Shown: piece by piece, positions 7,886 through 16,491 of the stretch
Layout: every line of letters starts with the position of its first letter
How positions within the stretch are numbered: position 1 is the first letter of the stretch
NCBI GenBank assembly: GCA_001899065.1
Contig: MKUZ01000008.1
Span: 1 to 64,000 of the forward strand
Length of the DNA: 64,000 bases
Direction of reading: 5' to 3'
Origin: Devosia sp. 66-22
Lineage (GTDB): Bacteria > Pseudomonadota > Alphaproteobacteria > Rhizobiales > Devosiaceae
Position numbers and translations under genes: made by a program
The notes under the pieces: generated by a model
Database searches by the model: none
What the model was told of the DNA's origin: nothing
Seen by the model: the letters and a program-made list of their open reading frames with translations, nothing else

Positions 7886-9401
7886 GCCGCGGATCTGGAC
7901 CAGCCGGACGGCTGCCGCGGCAGGCGTGCTGGCGGCGCTGATCGTCGCCGGCGATGTCCTGCTCTGGCAGCATGAGCCGGGCGTCAGCGTGTTCGTGTTC
8001 TTCGTCGCCTTGATCTTCGGGGTCATGGCACTGCACCCGCACAGGCTCGGGCAGGGCAGGACTGTCATTCTGTTCGTGGTTGCGATGCTGAGTGCCGCGC
8101 CGTTCATCGAGACGCTGAGTCCGTGGGCGCTGCTGACCGCGCAGGGTGGGCTCGCGCTCCTCGCGCTCGGAATCACCGACCGGCTGCCACGCTTCGAGGA
8201 TTGGGGCGGTGTGCTCACGCGCTTCGGCGTGTTGGCTCCGGTGCGGCTCATCGCCGACGGCTTCCGCCTGATCGGCGAGGGCGGCCAGCAGAAGGTCGGC
8301 GGGAATGTGGTGCGGGCCGCTGTGGTGTGGATCGTGCCGCTGGTCTTTGCGGCCGTGTTCGTGCTGCTGTTCACCGCGGCCAATCCGCTCATCGAGTCCG
8401 CGCTGCGGGCCATCCGGCTCGACAAGCTGCTGGAGCTGCTGCAGCCCGAGCGACTGGTCCTGTGGGGCGTGATCGCGGCCTTCGCCTGGCCGTTCCTCCA
8501 GCCCCGGCTGCTGAGCTGGGTATCGCTGCCGCAGATGCAGGGCCCGACGCGACCGAGAGCCGACGGGCTGTTTTTCGGCCGCACGGCGATCCTTAATTCG
8601 CTGGTCCTGTTCAACCTGATCTTCGCGACGCAGACGGCGATGGACCTCCTCTATCTGTGGGGCGGCGCGAGGCTGCCCGAGGGGATGACGAATGCGGAGT
8701 ATGCGCATCGCGGCGCCTATCCGCTGATCGTCACCGCCATCCTCGCCGGTGCCTTCGTGTTGGCCGCCATGCGCAAGAATGGCCCCGGCGAGACGTCGCC
8801 GCTGATCCGCAATCTCGTCTATCTGTGGGTGGCCCAGAACGTCTGGCTAGTGATCTCCTCGCTCCTCCGGCTCAAGCTCTACGTCGAGGAATACCAGCTC
8901 AGCGAGATGCGGGTGGCTGCCGGCATCTGGATGGTGCTCGTCGCGGTCGGTCTCGTGCTGATCGTGGCCAAGATCGCCCTCGGGCGCTCGAACAAATGGC
9001 TCGTCATGAGCAACATGGCGGTACTCTCGCTGACCTTCTGGGGCGCGGCGCTTGTCGATATCCCCTCGATCATCGCGCACTATAATGTGCAGCATTCGCG
9101 CGAGGTCGCCGGCCACGGCGTGCCTCTCGACCAGTACTACATGTCGGAACTCGGGCCCGCCGCGATCCCGGCGCTCGACCAGTACCTCGAAACGGCAGAT
9201 TTTGCGTCGGAGGATCAAAGGGCGAGCTTCAGCGCGCTGCGCGCCGAACTCACCGCCCAGGTGGTCCATGCGCGGCAGGACCCGCTGGATGTTCACCGTT
9301 TTGCCCAGGACTGGCGGGAGTGGACATGGCGGCAGGATCGGCTTGCCAACTATCTGCTGGCCCACCCGTTTTCGCCGGACAGCGCTCGGTTTATTGATTA
9401 G
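7848..9401 (+). CDS. DUF4153/DUF4173-like polytopic membrane protein
   Basis: This 517-residue integral membrane protein has about ten to twelve hydrophobic helices (first near residues 18-38) and a soluble C-terminal third (about 405-517, containing YYMSELGPAAIPALDQYLE). It resembles the DUF4153/DUF4173 group of uncharacterised membrane proteins, which often lie beside two-component regulators, as here. The ATG at 7848 was chosen because it follows GAAGAGGG and begins a short acidic leader before the first helix; an earlier in-frame start would add 18 basic residues. The gap to the response regulator is 3 bp, so the three genes likely form one operon. The role is unknown; a signal or envelope-stress link is inferred from context. 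Confidence 0.7.
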   Translation: MTDITAPETATAEPRIWTSRTAAAAGVLAALIVAGDVLLWQHEPGVSVFVFFVALIFGVMALHPHRLGQGRTVILFVVAMLSAAPFIETLSPWALLTAQGGLALLALGITDRLPRFEDWGGVLTRFGVLAPVRLIADGFRLIGEGGQQKVGGNVVRAAVVWIVPLVFAAVFVLLFTAANPLIESALRAIRLDKLLELLQPERLVLWGVIAAFAWPFLQPRLLSWVSLPQMQGPTRPRADGLFFGRTAILNSLVLFNLIFATQTAMDLLYLWGGARLPEGMTNAEYAHRGAYPLIVTAILAGAFVLAAMRKNGPGETSPLIRNLVYLWVAQNVWLVISSLLRLKLYVEEYQLSEMRVAAGIWMVLVAVGLVLIVAKIALGRSNKWLVMSNMAVLSLTFWGAALVDIPSIIAHYNVQHSREVAGHGVPLDQYYMSELGPAAIPALDQYLETADFASEDQRASFSALRAELTAQVVHARQDPLDVHRFAQDWREWTWRQDRLANYLLAHPFSPDSARFID

Positions 9402-9404
9402 CGC

Positions 9405-10085
9405 ATGCCGCGAATCCTGATCGCCGACGACGAGCCCAATATCCGCGAGGTGATCACCTTCGCGCTGGAACGAGCCGGCTTCGCCACCATCACGGCGCGC
9501 AACGGCAGCGAGGCGCTACAGCAGGTGCGCCGCGGACCGGTCGATCTGATCGTGCTCGATATTGGCATGCCCGAGATGGATGGGCTCGAAGTCTGTCGGC
9601 AGATCCGCAAGACGTCCGAGGTGCCCATCCTCTTCCTCAGTGCGCGGGACGAGGAGATCGACCGCATCCTCGGGCTCGAGATCGGCGGCGACGACTACGT
9701 CACCAAGCCGTTCTCGGCGCGCGAGTTGGTGGCCCGGATCAATGTCATCCTCAAGCGCGCCCGCGGCGGGGAGAAGCGGGCACCGGCCCTGAGCCACGGC
9801 AGCGTGCGCCTCGATGTTGCCCGCCACGCCGTATGGTTCGGCGAGGTCGCCATCGCGCTGACAGCGCTCGAATTCGAGATCCTCTCGGCCTTCATGGGAC
9901 GCTCGGAGCTAGTGTTCTCGCGCGAGCAATTGATGGAGGCGGCCTATGGCGCCGGCACCTATGTGAGCGACCGCACCATCGACAGCCACATCCGCAATCT
10001 ACGCGCCAAGTTCGCCGAGGCGGGCTGCGCCTCCGTGGTGGAGACCGTGCACGGCGTCGGCTTCCGCCTCGGTAGCTGCACCTGA
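9405..10085 (+). CDS. OmpR/PhoB-family response regulator
   Basis: This 226-residue transcription factor has a receiver domain (about 3-115, acidic pocket DDE at 8-10, phospho-acceptor Asp52 in VLDIGMPEMDG, conserved Lys in VTKPFSARELVARI). A C-terminal winged helix follows (about 130-222, ending SRRTIDSHIRNLRAKF-like, with GVGFRLG). It is co-transcribed with the upstream membrane protein (3-bp gap). It overlaps the histidine kinase start by one base (TGATG), marking the pair as a cognate two-component system. Confidence 0.93.
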   Translation: MPRILIADDEPNIREVITFALERAGFATITARNGSEALQQVRRGPVDLIVLDIGMPEMDGLEVCRQIRKTSEVPILFLSARDEEIDRILGLEIGGDDYVTKPFSARELVARINVILKRARGGEKRAPALSHGSVRLDVARHAVWFGEVAIALTALEFEILSAFMGRSELVFSREQLMEAAYGAGTYVSDRTIDSHIRNLRAKFAEAGCASVVETVHGVGFRLGSCT

Positions 10086-11059
10086 TGGCCGCGCCGCGCG
10101 TCCCGCAGAAATGGCGGCCGACGTTGGCGATGGTGATCTTCGCCGTGCTGCTGACGGTGCTCGCGCTGCCGGCGGCGATCGTCGTGTGGTTCCGCGCGCT
10201 GGACAACACCACGAGTGCGATGGGGCCGATCGAGATCGGTGCTTTGGGAGTGGCGCTGGTCATCACTGTAGGTATCGCTGTCGTATTCTCGCGCACCATC
10301 ACAGGGCCGATCGATGCGCTGATCCAGCGTACGCGCGAGATCGGTCGTGGCGGCCGCGCGGCGATCGTGGCGCCGGACCAGCAGGGGACGCGCGAGATCG
10401 CAACGCTGAGCCAGAGCTTCCTCGATCTCGCTGAGCGCCTCGTCGACCGAACGGAGTATGTCTCGTCCTTCGCCGCGCATGTGAGCCACGAGCTCAAATC
10501 GCCGGTCACGTCGATCCGCGGATCGGCGGAACTGCTGCGCGACGCGGAGATGACACGCGACGAGCGGCAGCGTTTCCTCGACCATATCATTGCCGACAGC
10601 GACCGGCTCACGGCCTTGCTCGACAGCCTGCGGGAGCTGGCGCGCGCCGACCTCGACGCCCAGCCCGGATCATCCACGGTCGCGGCGGCAGTCGCGGGGC
10701 ATGACGTCGCGTTGAGCGGCGACACGCAGGTGCCCATCGCGCTGGGGCAGGAGGCGGCACGAGCGGTGTTCGGCCAGTTGCTCCGTAACGCGCGGGAGCA
10801 TCACGCGACAACCGTGAGTATCGGTGCGGAGCGGCGCGAGGGTGTGCTGCATGTCCGCGTCATCGACAATGGCGAGGGCGTCTCCCCCGGCAATCGCGAC
10901 CGCATCTTCGAGCCGTTCTTCACGACGCGCCGTGAGTCCGGGGGCACCGGCATGGGCCTCCAGATCGTGCGCTCGATGCTGACCGCCCATGGCGGTACGA
11001 TCGCCCTGCTGCCGTCGGAAGCTGGAGCGGCGTTCGAGATCCGGATACCGCTGGCCTAA
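10085..11059 (+). CDS. membrane sensor histidine kinase lacking a sizeable sensor domain
   Basis: The 324-residue kinase has two membrane helices (about 15-35 and 51-68), then a HAMP-like linker and a HisKA dimerisation domain with the phospho-acceptor His135 in SHELKSP. An HATPase_c domain follows, with N box LLRNAREH, G1 DNGEGV, F box FEPFFTTR and G2 GGTGMGL. Only about 15 residues lie between the two helices, so there is no extracytoplasmic sensor domain. Such kinases usually sense within the membrane or through a partner, and the DUF4153-like protein encoded in the same operon is an obvious candidate. The gene ends convergently with the carboxypeptidase (4-bp overlap). Confidence 0.92.
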   Translation: MAAPRVPQKWRPTLAMVIFAVLLTVLALPAAIVVWFRALDNTTSAMGPIEIGALGVALVITVGIAVVFSRTITGPIDALIQRTREIGRGGRAAIVAPDQQGTREIATLSQSFLDLAERLVDRTEYVSSFAAHVSHELKSPVTSIRGSAELLRDAEMTRDERQRFLDHIIADSDRLTALLDSLRELARADLDAQPGSSTVAAAVAGHDVALSGDTQVPIALGQEAARAVFGQLLRNAREHHATTVSIGAERREGVLHVRVIDNGEGVSPGNRDRIFEPFFTTRRESGGTGMGLQIVRSMLTAHGGTIALLPSEAGAAFEIRIPLA

Positions 11060-12570
11060 GCCAGGTAGCGTCGCCGGAGGTGTTCTTCGAAGTGCCTGCC
11101 GTTGAGCTTTTCGCCGGTGGCCCTCACCAGCAGCTCCGGCGTCGAGTAGCGCGAGGCCTGTGACCAGACCTTGTCGCGGCGCCAGCCATTGATCTCGACG
11201 AAGCGGCCGTTGCGCATGTCGTCACGGGCGCCCGGATGATCCTTCTCGAGCGAGGCCCAGAGCTGAGCGGCGATCATGGCACCCAGGGTGTAGCTCGGGA
11301 AGTAGCCGAACGCACCCGAGGGCCAGTGGACGTCTTGCATCGGACCGTCCTTGTAGTTGTCGCGCGTCGACAGCCCGAGATACTCGCTCATGCGGGCGTG
11401 CCATTCCTCGGGTACGTCCCTGGGCCTGATCGTTCCTTCGACGAGGCCCTTCTCGATCTCGTAGCGGAGGATCACATGCAGCGGGTAGGTGGTCTCATCG
11501 GCATCGACGCGGATGAGGCCGGTCCTGACCTCATGTACGTGGAGCAGCAGGTCCTCGATCTCCCAGCCGTCGATCGCCGCCGGTCCCAGGTGCTCGCGCA
11601 CCAGGGGCATCGCCCACTCCCAGAATTCCGCGCTGCGGCCGATCTGCTTTTCGACAAACAGGCTCTGGCTTTCGTGGAAGGACATGCCGCGCGCCTTGCC
11701 GACGGCGAAGTGCGACCACTCCTTGGGCAGTCCCTGCTCATAGAGCCCGTGGCCGGTCTCGTGGATGATGCCCATCAGCGAGCTCAGGAACTCGGCCGTG
11801 GTGTAGCGCGTGGTCATGCGCACATCGGTGGGCACGCCGCCGCAGAAGGGGTGATGCGAGACATCGAGGCGACCGTGCTCGAAGTCGAAGCCCAGCGCTT
11901 CCATGACCGCGAGGCCAAGGGCCTTCTGCTTGTCGATGGGGAAGGGCGCATTGAGCGGCTTGAGGCCGCCGCGCGCCGCACGCTTCTGCTCCTGATGTTC
12001 GAACGCCTGCGGAATGAAGTCCTTGAGGAAGGTCTTGAGGCGGTCGAACACCGGCGTGATGTCGGCGGCCCGGTTGCCGGGGTCGAACTGCTCCATCATG
12101 GCGTCATATGGATCAAGGCCGAGCGCCTTGGCGCGCAATTCGGCCTCTTCGCGTGCGATCGCCACGACGCCTTCGAAGGCGGGCAGGAAGCCGGTCCAGT
12201 CGTCCTTGCCGCGCAGCTCGCGCCAAAGCTGTTCGGACCGCATACGGGCGATCACCTGCTTGCGCACGAAGTCACCGCTGAGGCAGGTCATGTTGGTGTA
12301 GACGCGCTGCTGCTCGCGGATGGCTGCCTGCTGCATGTCGTCGAGCGGCTCCTCGCCCGCCGCCTGCAGCCAGTCGGCGATCTCCGGCGCCGTCGCCATC
12401 TCGTGATACATGCCGGCAAGGATCGACATCGACTCCGCCCGCTTCTCGCCGCCGCCCGCCGGCATCATCACGGCTTCATCGACGCCCAGCATCGACTGGG
12501 CGTGCTCGATTGCCTCGAGCTTGCGTCCGAGTTCGGCGAGCTTCTCGAAGGCGGAATTGGGAGCGGGCAT
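11056..12570 (-). CDS. M32-family carboxypeptidase (Taq-type)
   Basis: M32 carboxypeptidases are cytoplasmic metallo-enzymes that trim C-terminal residues from peptides. The 504-residue protein has the zinc motif HETGH (His270, Glu271, His274), with the downstream Glu ligand in SFHESQS about 30 residues later. Other family blocks are visible: FDPG in the first half, HPFCGG preceding DVRMTTRY, and the substrate-site motifs GTIRPRDVPEEW and QDVHWPSGAFGYFPSYTLG. Length fits the family (about 495-510). The ATG at 12570 was selected since GAGGTAG precedes it and upstream in-frame sequence antisenses no conserved block. Its 3' end overlaps the histidine kinase end by 4 bp, tail to tail. Confidence 0.93.
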   Translation of the reverse strand: MPAPNSAFEKLAELGRKLEAIEHAQSMLGVDEAVMMPAGGGEKRAESMSILAGMYHEMATAPEIADWLQAAGEEPLDDMQQAAIREQQRVYTNMTCLSGDFVRKQVIARMRSEQLWRELRGKDDWTGFLPAFEGVVAIAREEAELRAKALGLDPYDAMMEQFDPGNRAADITPVFDRLKTFLKDFIPQAFEHQEQKRAARGGLKPLNAPFPIDKQKALGLAVMEALGFDFEHGRLDVSHHPFCGGVPTDVRMTTRYTTAEFLSSLMGIIHETGHGLYEQGLPKEWSHFAVGKARGMSFHESQSLFVEKQIGRSAEFWEWAMPLVREHLGPAAIDGWEIEDLLLHVHEVRTGLIRVDADETTYPLHVILRYEIEKGLVEGTIRPRDVPEEWHARMSEYLGLSTRDNYKDGPMQDVHWPSGAFGYFPSYTLGAMIAAQLWASLEKDHPGARDDMRNGRFVEINGWRRDKVWSQASRYSTPELLVRATGEKLNGRHFEEHLRRRYLA

Positions 12571-12623
12571 GGGACTACCTCTGAAATCGAAGGCAGCCTT
12601 GTAGCGGGCGGCGGCGCGGGGCG

Positions 12624-12794
12624 CTAGCTCCGCGCCCTGCCCATTGCGAGTCCGATCGCCACGCCGATGGCGACACCGATGCCCACGCCCATGGCCAGAT
12701 TGCGCATCGCCGCGCCGATACCGGCACCGATGGCGATCCCCATGGCGAGGTTGGCGTTGCGGCGCTTGTCGGTGTTGCTGTCGTCGTCGCTCAT
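12624..12794 (-). CDS. small glycine-zipper membrane protein
   Basis: The 56-residue protein has a short acidic/basic leader (MSDDDSNTDKRRNANLAMG) followed by alternating Gly/Ala hydrophobic repeats (GIAIGAGIGAAM, GVGIGVAIGVAIGLAMG) that form one or two glycine-zipper helices. A GGAGCC ribosome site sits just upstream of ATG 12794. Similar tiny proteins are widespread, are usually annotated as hypothetical, and may oligomerise in the membrane. It lies between the carboxypeptidase and the flagellar operon and reads toward the carboxypeptidase. Confidence 0.65.
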   Translation of the reverse strand: MSDDDSNTDKRRNANLAMGIAIGAGIGAAMRNLAMGVGIGVAIGVAIGLAMGRARS

Positions 12795-12851
12795 CGGTGG
12801 CTCCTTCGGCTCCAACACAGATAGGCGCGATCCGTTCCCGCAAAAGGGGAT

Positions 12852-12878
12852 GGGGCGCAGCCGGGGAGACTGCGCCCC
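12852..12878 (-). terminator. hairpin ending the flgFGAH operon
   Basis: GGGGCGCAG and CTGCGCCCC form a perfect 9-bp stem with a 9-base loop, 87 bp beyond the flgH stop. Read on the minus strand the stem is followed by ATCCCC then TTTT, a weak U-tract, so it is a plausible operon terminator. Confidence 0.5.
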
Positions 12879-12964
12879 TCAGAGGAGGCGAACCCTTCTG
12901 GATGTCGCCTTCGGAACCGGCCCGCACCAATGGGGGATTGCGCGGACCGGAAGCTGGGTGCCGC

Positions 12965-13705
12965 CTAGAAGGGCAGGATGGCGTCGGCGATCTGCTGGCC
13001 GTAGCGCGGCTGCTGCACGTCGGTGATCTGGCCCCGGCCGCCGTAGGCGATACGGGCTTCGGCGATCTTCTCGGACACGATGGTGTTGTCCGACTGGATA
13101 TCCTCGGGACGCACGATGCCGGCGACGATCAGGTCGCGGACCTCGAAGTTGACCCGCACCTCCTGGCGCCCCTCGATCACCAGGTTGCCGTTGGGCAGCA
13201 CCTGGGTGACGACCACGGCGACATTTGTCTGAAGACTTTCCTTGCGGTTGACCGAGCCGGTGCCGCCGTCGGTCATGCTGCCGCCGGTCGAGATGCCGCC
13301 GGTGGCGTCGAGGTCGACGCCGGGGACCTTCTTGCCGAAGACGGAACCCAGCGAGGTGCCGACATTGGCTTCGTTGCCGGACGAGCGCTTGCGGGTCGTG
13401 GCGTTCGAGATCTGCGCGCTGTCGTCGATGGTGACCATGACGGTGAGGATGTCACCGATGCGATGGGCGCGCTGGTCCTTGAAGAAGCCCTTGGCCTGAT
13501 TGGAGAAAAGCGAATTGGGCTGGTAGCTCGCGGGCACGATCTCGGGCATGGGCATGTTGACGGCCTTGTAGCCGGGCTGCGCCGTGGGATTCTCGATGGC
13601 GCTGAGGCGGGGGGCTTCGCCGACGCGGGAGAGCTGGTCCATGCTGGCGCAGCCGCCGAGGAGTCCGACGGAGATGACGACGGTGAGGAGTTTGAGGATG
13701 TTCAC
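12965..13705 (-). CDS. flgH: flagellar L-ring protein precursor FlgH
   Basis: FlgH is the outer-membrane lipoprotein that forms the L ring around the flagellar rod. The 246-residue precursor begins with a lipoprotein signal peptide ending LLGGC (Cys19). Family blocks are present: NSLFSNQAKGFFKDQRAHRIGDILTV, NLVIEGRQEVRVNFEVRDLIVAGIVRPEDI, and the C-terminal ARIAYGGRGQITDVQQPRYGQQ. The start is GTG at 13705 with GGAGA upstream. It is the last gene of flgF-flgG-flgA-flgH, 9 bp after flgA. Confidence 0.97.
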   Translation of the reverse strand: MNILKLLTVVISVGLLGGCASMDQLSRVGEAPRLSAIENPTAQPGYKAVNMPMPEIVPASYQPNSLFSNQAKGFFKDQRAHRIGDILTVMVTIDDSAQISNATTRKRSSGNEANVGTSLGSVFGKKVPGVDLDATGGISTGGSMTDGGTGSVNRKESLQTNVAVVVTQVLPNGNLVIEGRQEVRVNFEVRDLIVAGIVRPEDIQSDNTIVSEKIAEARIAYGGRGQITDVQQPRYGQQIADAILPF

Positions 13706-13714
13706 GGTGCTCTC

Positions 13715-14662
13715 CTAGAGGCCGGCGACATTGGTGGTGGTGGCGGTGACGATCTCGACCGCACCGTCGGAGCGGGCGACGCCGTGGAGGATCTTGCGCG
13801 TCACCGAGTTGAGGACATCGACGGGTTCGCCGACGGCGGCGGTGGTGAGGGCGGTGCCCTTGACGGTGAGCGTCATCGGACCCGACCTGAGGACCACGGT
13901 GACGAGGGTATTGCGCGTCACCACTTTGGGCTCGGTGACGTCCGTCGCCTTGAGCATGATGCCGCCGCGGGCCTGACGCACGAGCTGCTTGCCCACGAGT
14001 TGCGAGATATCGGCGTAGCCGCCGGCGTCGGCGGTCGCCAGCGGGACGTCGGCGAGCTCGAAATCGCCCTGCGACAGGATCGTGCCGGTCGGCAGCGTCT
14101 TGGCGAGGCGCGGGGCCTTGGTCATCAGCTGGATGGTGCCGTCGAGATCGACCGGCTCGTCGATGCCGGCGATCATGAAGCGGGCCGAGAAGCCGTTGTT
14201 GCCCGGCGTGTAGCGCAGGCTGACGAGCGTTGCCGGGTCCGCGACGGCTTCGGCGTCGAAGCTCACATCGGCGACATTGAAGCGGAGCGCGGCCGTCACT
14301 TCGCCCGACACGATGCCGCGGCGCTCGAGGTCGGCGCCGATGAGGCCGTCGAGCAGCGCGGCATCAACGAGCGTCGAGGCGCGGGCGACGCGAACCCGGC
14401 TGTAGCCGACATTCTCGAACTCGGTGAGTCCGGCGAGCGTCGCGGCGCGGGTAAGGTCGGCGAGCGGTACGACGCCGGTGGTCCCTGGCGCGGGCGCCAT
14501 GAAGATGCCGGTCTCGGCGAGGTTGCCTGCATCGTCGAACATGTCGCCGATGGTGACGATCGCCTTGTTGACGGTGATGTCGCCCTTGAGGGTCGGCACG
14601 GCGAGTGCCGCCGGGACGGAGAGGAGGGTCGCGAGCAGGGCGAGGGAGAGGCGAAGCGTCAT
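13715..14662 (-). CDS. flgA: flagellar P-ring assembly chaperone FlgA
   Basis: FlgA is the periplasmic chaperone that helps FlgI polymerise into the P ring. The 315-residue precursor has a signal peptide (MTLRLSLALLATLLSVPAALA) and an SAF-type domain in the C-terminal half. The C-terminal region LVRQARGGIMLKATDVTEPKVV and VRSGPMTLTVKGTAL is diagnostic. The second of two nearby ATGs (14662, MTLRL) is preferred since AGGAG lies 7 bases before it but only one base before the ATG at 14668. It sits between flgG and flgH, as in Caulobacter-type operons. Confidence 0.93.
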   Translation of the reverse strand: MTLRLSLALLATLLSVPAALAVPTLKGDITVNKAIVTIGDMFDDAGNLAETGIFMAPAPGTTGVVPLADLTRAATLAGLTEFENVGYSRVRVARASTLVDAALLDGLIGADLERRGIVSGEVTAALRFNVADVSFDAEAVADPATLVSLRYTPGNNGFSARFMIAGIDEPVDLDGTIQLMTKAPRLAKTLPTGTILSQGDFELADVPLATADAGGYADISQLVGKQLVRQARGGIMLKATDVTEPKVVTRNTLVTVVLRSGPMTLTVKGTALTTAAVGEPVDVLNSVTRKILHGVARSDGAVEIVTATTTNVAGL

Positions 14663-14673
14663 GATCATTCTCC

Positions 14674-15459
14674 TCAGCGCAGCTGGCTCGTGGCCTGGAG
14701 CATTTCGTCGGCGCCCGAGATCACGCGGGCGTTCATCTCGTAGGCGCGCTGCGCTGCGATCAGGTCGGCGATCTCGGTGACCGGATTGACGTTGGCGCTC
14801 TCGAGGTAGCCCTGGAGTACGCTGCCCATACCTTCCGAGTTCGGTACGCCCGCCTGGGCCGGACCGCTCGCGGCGGTCTCGACGAAGTTGTTGTCGCCGA
14901 CGGCCTCCAGGCCCTCTTTGTTGACGAAGCGGTAGAGCTGGAGCTGGCCGAGCTGCGTCGGCGCGCTGTCGGTGCCGATATAGGCCTGCACGATGCCGTC
15001 CGCGCTGATCGACAGGCTGTTGGCGTTCTCAGGGATCGTGATGCCCGGATCGATCTGATAGCCGTCGACATTGACGAGCAGGCCGCTGGAGTCACGTTCG
15101 AACGAGCCGTCGCGGGTGTAGCCGGTGCGACCATCCGGAAGCTGCACGGCAAAGAAGCCTTCGCCCCGAACGGCGACGTCGAGCGGCTTTTCGGTGGGCG
15201 TCACCGAGCCCTGCGTCATGATGCGGGGCGTGGCCGCGGTCTTGACGCCCGAGCCGATCTCGATGCCGACGGGCGCCTGCGTGCCCTGGTCCGAGGTGGC
15301 CGAGCCGGCCCGGCGATAGGCCTGGTAGAGCAGGTCCTGGAACTCTGCGCGCTGCCGCTTATAGCCGGTGGTGCGCATGTTCGCGATGTTGTTGGAGATG
15401 ATTTCGACGTTCCGCTCCTGGGCCGCCATGCCGGTGGACGCGATGTAGAGAGCTTTCAT
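14674..15459 (-). CDS. flgG: flagellar distal rod protein FlgG
   Basis: FlgG builds the distal rod of the flagellar basal body. The 261-residue protein has the N-terminal rod signature MAAQERNVEIISNNIANMRTTGYKRQRAEFQDLLYQ, the mid-protein GEGFFAVQLPDGRTGYTRDGSF, and the C-terminal heptad region LEGYLESANVNPV-like, ending EMLQATSQLR. Length (261) is diagnostic for FlgG. AGGAGC precedes ATG 15459. It follows flgF by 15 bp and precedes flgA by 11 bp. Confidence 0.97.
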   Translation of the reverse strand: MKALYIASTGMAAQERNVEIISNNIANMRTTGYKRQRAEFQDLLYQAYRRAGSATSDQGTQAPVGIEIGSGVKTAATPRIMTQGSVTPTEKPLDVAVRGEGFFAVQLPDGRTGYTRDGSFERDSSGLLVNVDGYQIDPGITIPENANSLSISADGIVQAYIGTDSAPTQLGQLQLYRFVNKEGLEAVGDNNFVETAASGPAQAGVPNSEGMGSVLQGYLESANVNPVTEIADLIAAQRAYEMNARVISGADEMLQATSQLR

Positions 15460-15474
15460 CTGATGCTCCTCCGG

Positions 15475-16212
15475 TTAGGCTCGGACTTCGCCGAGGCGCT
15501 GAATGGCGGTGCCGCGCAGTTCGTCCTGCTTCTGCATGAGACTGGCGAGCGACTGGTAGGCGCGTTGCACGCGGATCATGGTGGTCAGCTCCGTGACGCC
15601 CGACACGTTCGAGCGCTCGATGGCGCCCTGCATCACGCGGGTGGTCACCGGCGCGTTGCCCGCCGGACCCGAGAAGTAGTTGTCGCCCTCGCGGACCAGG
15701 ATCTGGGGATCGATGAACTGCGCGATCGCGAGTTTGCCCTTGGCACCGTTATTGGTGGCGACGGTGCCGTCGCTGCCGATGGTGATGTCGATGTCGCTGT
15801 CGTCGAACTTGATCGCGCCCGAGGTGCCCAGCACCGGATTGCCGTTGAGGTCGACCAGTGTCCCGTTCGCATCGATGGTGAGGGCGCCAGCGCGGGTGTA
15901 GCGCTCGCCAGCCGGCGTATCGACCGTGAGGAAGCCGTCGCCCATCAGCGCGACATCGAGGGGGTCGCCGGTCTGCTCGACCGAGCCGGCGCTCATGTCG
16001 TGCATGGTCGTCCAGTCCTGCGTGAAGTGGACGCGGCGGTCCATCCCGGCGAAGTCGTTGTCGCGGGCGACCGGCATCAGATAGTCCTCGAACATCAGGT
16101 CCGAGGCCTTGAAACCGGTGGTGTTGATGTTGGCCATGTTGTTGGCGACAACATCCATCTGATGCTGCAACGCGATCTGTCGCGAGAGCGTGACAAGCTG
16201 CGCGTTTTCCAT
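15475..16212 (-). CDS. flgF: flagellar proximal rod protein FlgF
   Basis: FlgF is a proximal rod component. The 245-residue protein has QIALQHQMDVVANNMANINTTGFK at the N-terminus, GDGFLTVDTPAGERYTRAGALTID in the middle, and VQRAYQSLASLMQKQDELRGTAIQRLG at the C-terminus. Two in-frame ATGs (16218 and 16212) are close together. The second has GGGGAAC at a better distance and is used here. It is the first gene of the minus-strand operon, transcribed from the regulatory region it shares with fliL. Confidence 0.95.
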   Translation of the reverse strand: MENAQLVTLSRQIALQHQMDVVANNMANINTTGFKASDLMFEDYLMPVARDNDFAGMDRRVHFTQDWTTMHDMSAGSVEQTGDPLDVALMGDGFLTVDTPAGERYTRAGALTIDANGTLVDLNGNPVLGTSGAIKFDDSDIDITIGSDGTVATNNGAKGKLAIAQFIDPQILVREGDNYFSGPAGNAPVTTRVMQGAIERSNVSGVTELTTMIRVQRAYQSLASLMQKQDELRGTAIQRLGEVRA

Positions 16213-16283
16213 GCGCATGTTCCCCGTCTTAAATCCCCGAAGCCTTGCGACCTCCCCAGGCCACGCCGCTTCGCCGTTAACGT

Positions 16284-16300
16284 TGCAGAAACCGTGCCAA
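16284..16300 (-). promoter_or_regulatory. candidate sigma54 (RpoN) promoter for flgF operon
   Basis: On the minus strand TTGGCACGGTTTCTGCA matches the -24/-12 element (TGGCACG-N4-TTGCA) with the required GG-N10-GC spacing. It lies about 72 bp upstream of the flgF ATG. Sigma54-driven rod and ring operons are established in Caulobacter, but not usual in all Rhizobiales. Confidence 0.5.
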
Positions 16301-16385
16301 CTCGAAAAATCCAGCAATCTCAATGCTGTCGCAGTTTCGCCCGGTTGTCGGCGGCAGGTCGTTCCGGCCACGAGGCAAGATCCAC

Positions 16386-16402
16386 CCGGCAATTTCTGCC
16401 GG
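16386..16402 (+). promoter_or_regulatory. ftr-like palindrome between flgF and fliL
   Basis: CCGGCA-ATTTC-TGCCGG is a perfect 6-5-6 inverted repeat in the 279-bp divergent flgF/fliL region. The same GGCA-N5-TGCC core with TTC spacer recurs upstream of flgB and fliO. It resembles the FlbD-bound ftr elements of Caulobacter; identity is inference. Confidence 0.5.
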
Positions 16403-16491
16403 TTTGGGGCGCTCCGGTAAGAGATCGTTAACCATCGGACGCTTAGCTCTGGGGAGCGCCGGAATCGTCCGGAAATACGGGGGTTTGGCTC

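Noticed and set aside
12644-14743. 699-codon plus-strand frame opposite flgH/flgA
   Set aside because: It lies antisense to two well-supported flagellar genes and has no recognisable domain.
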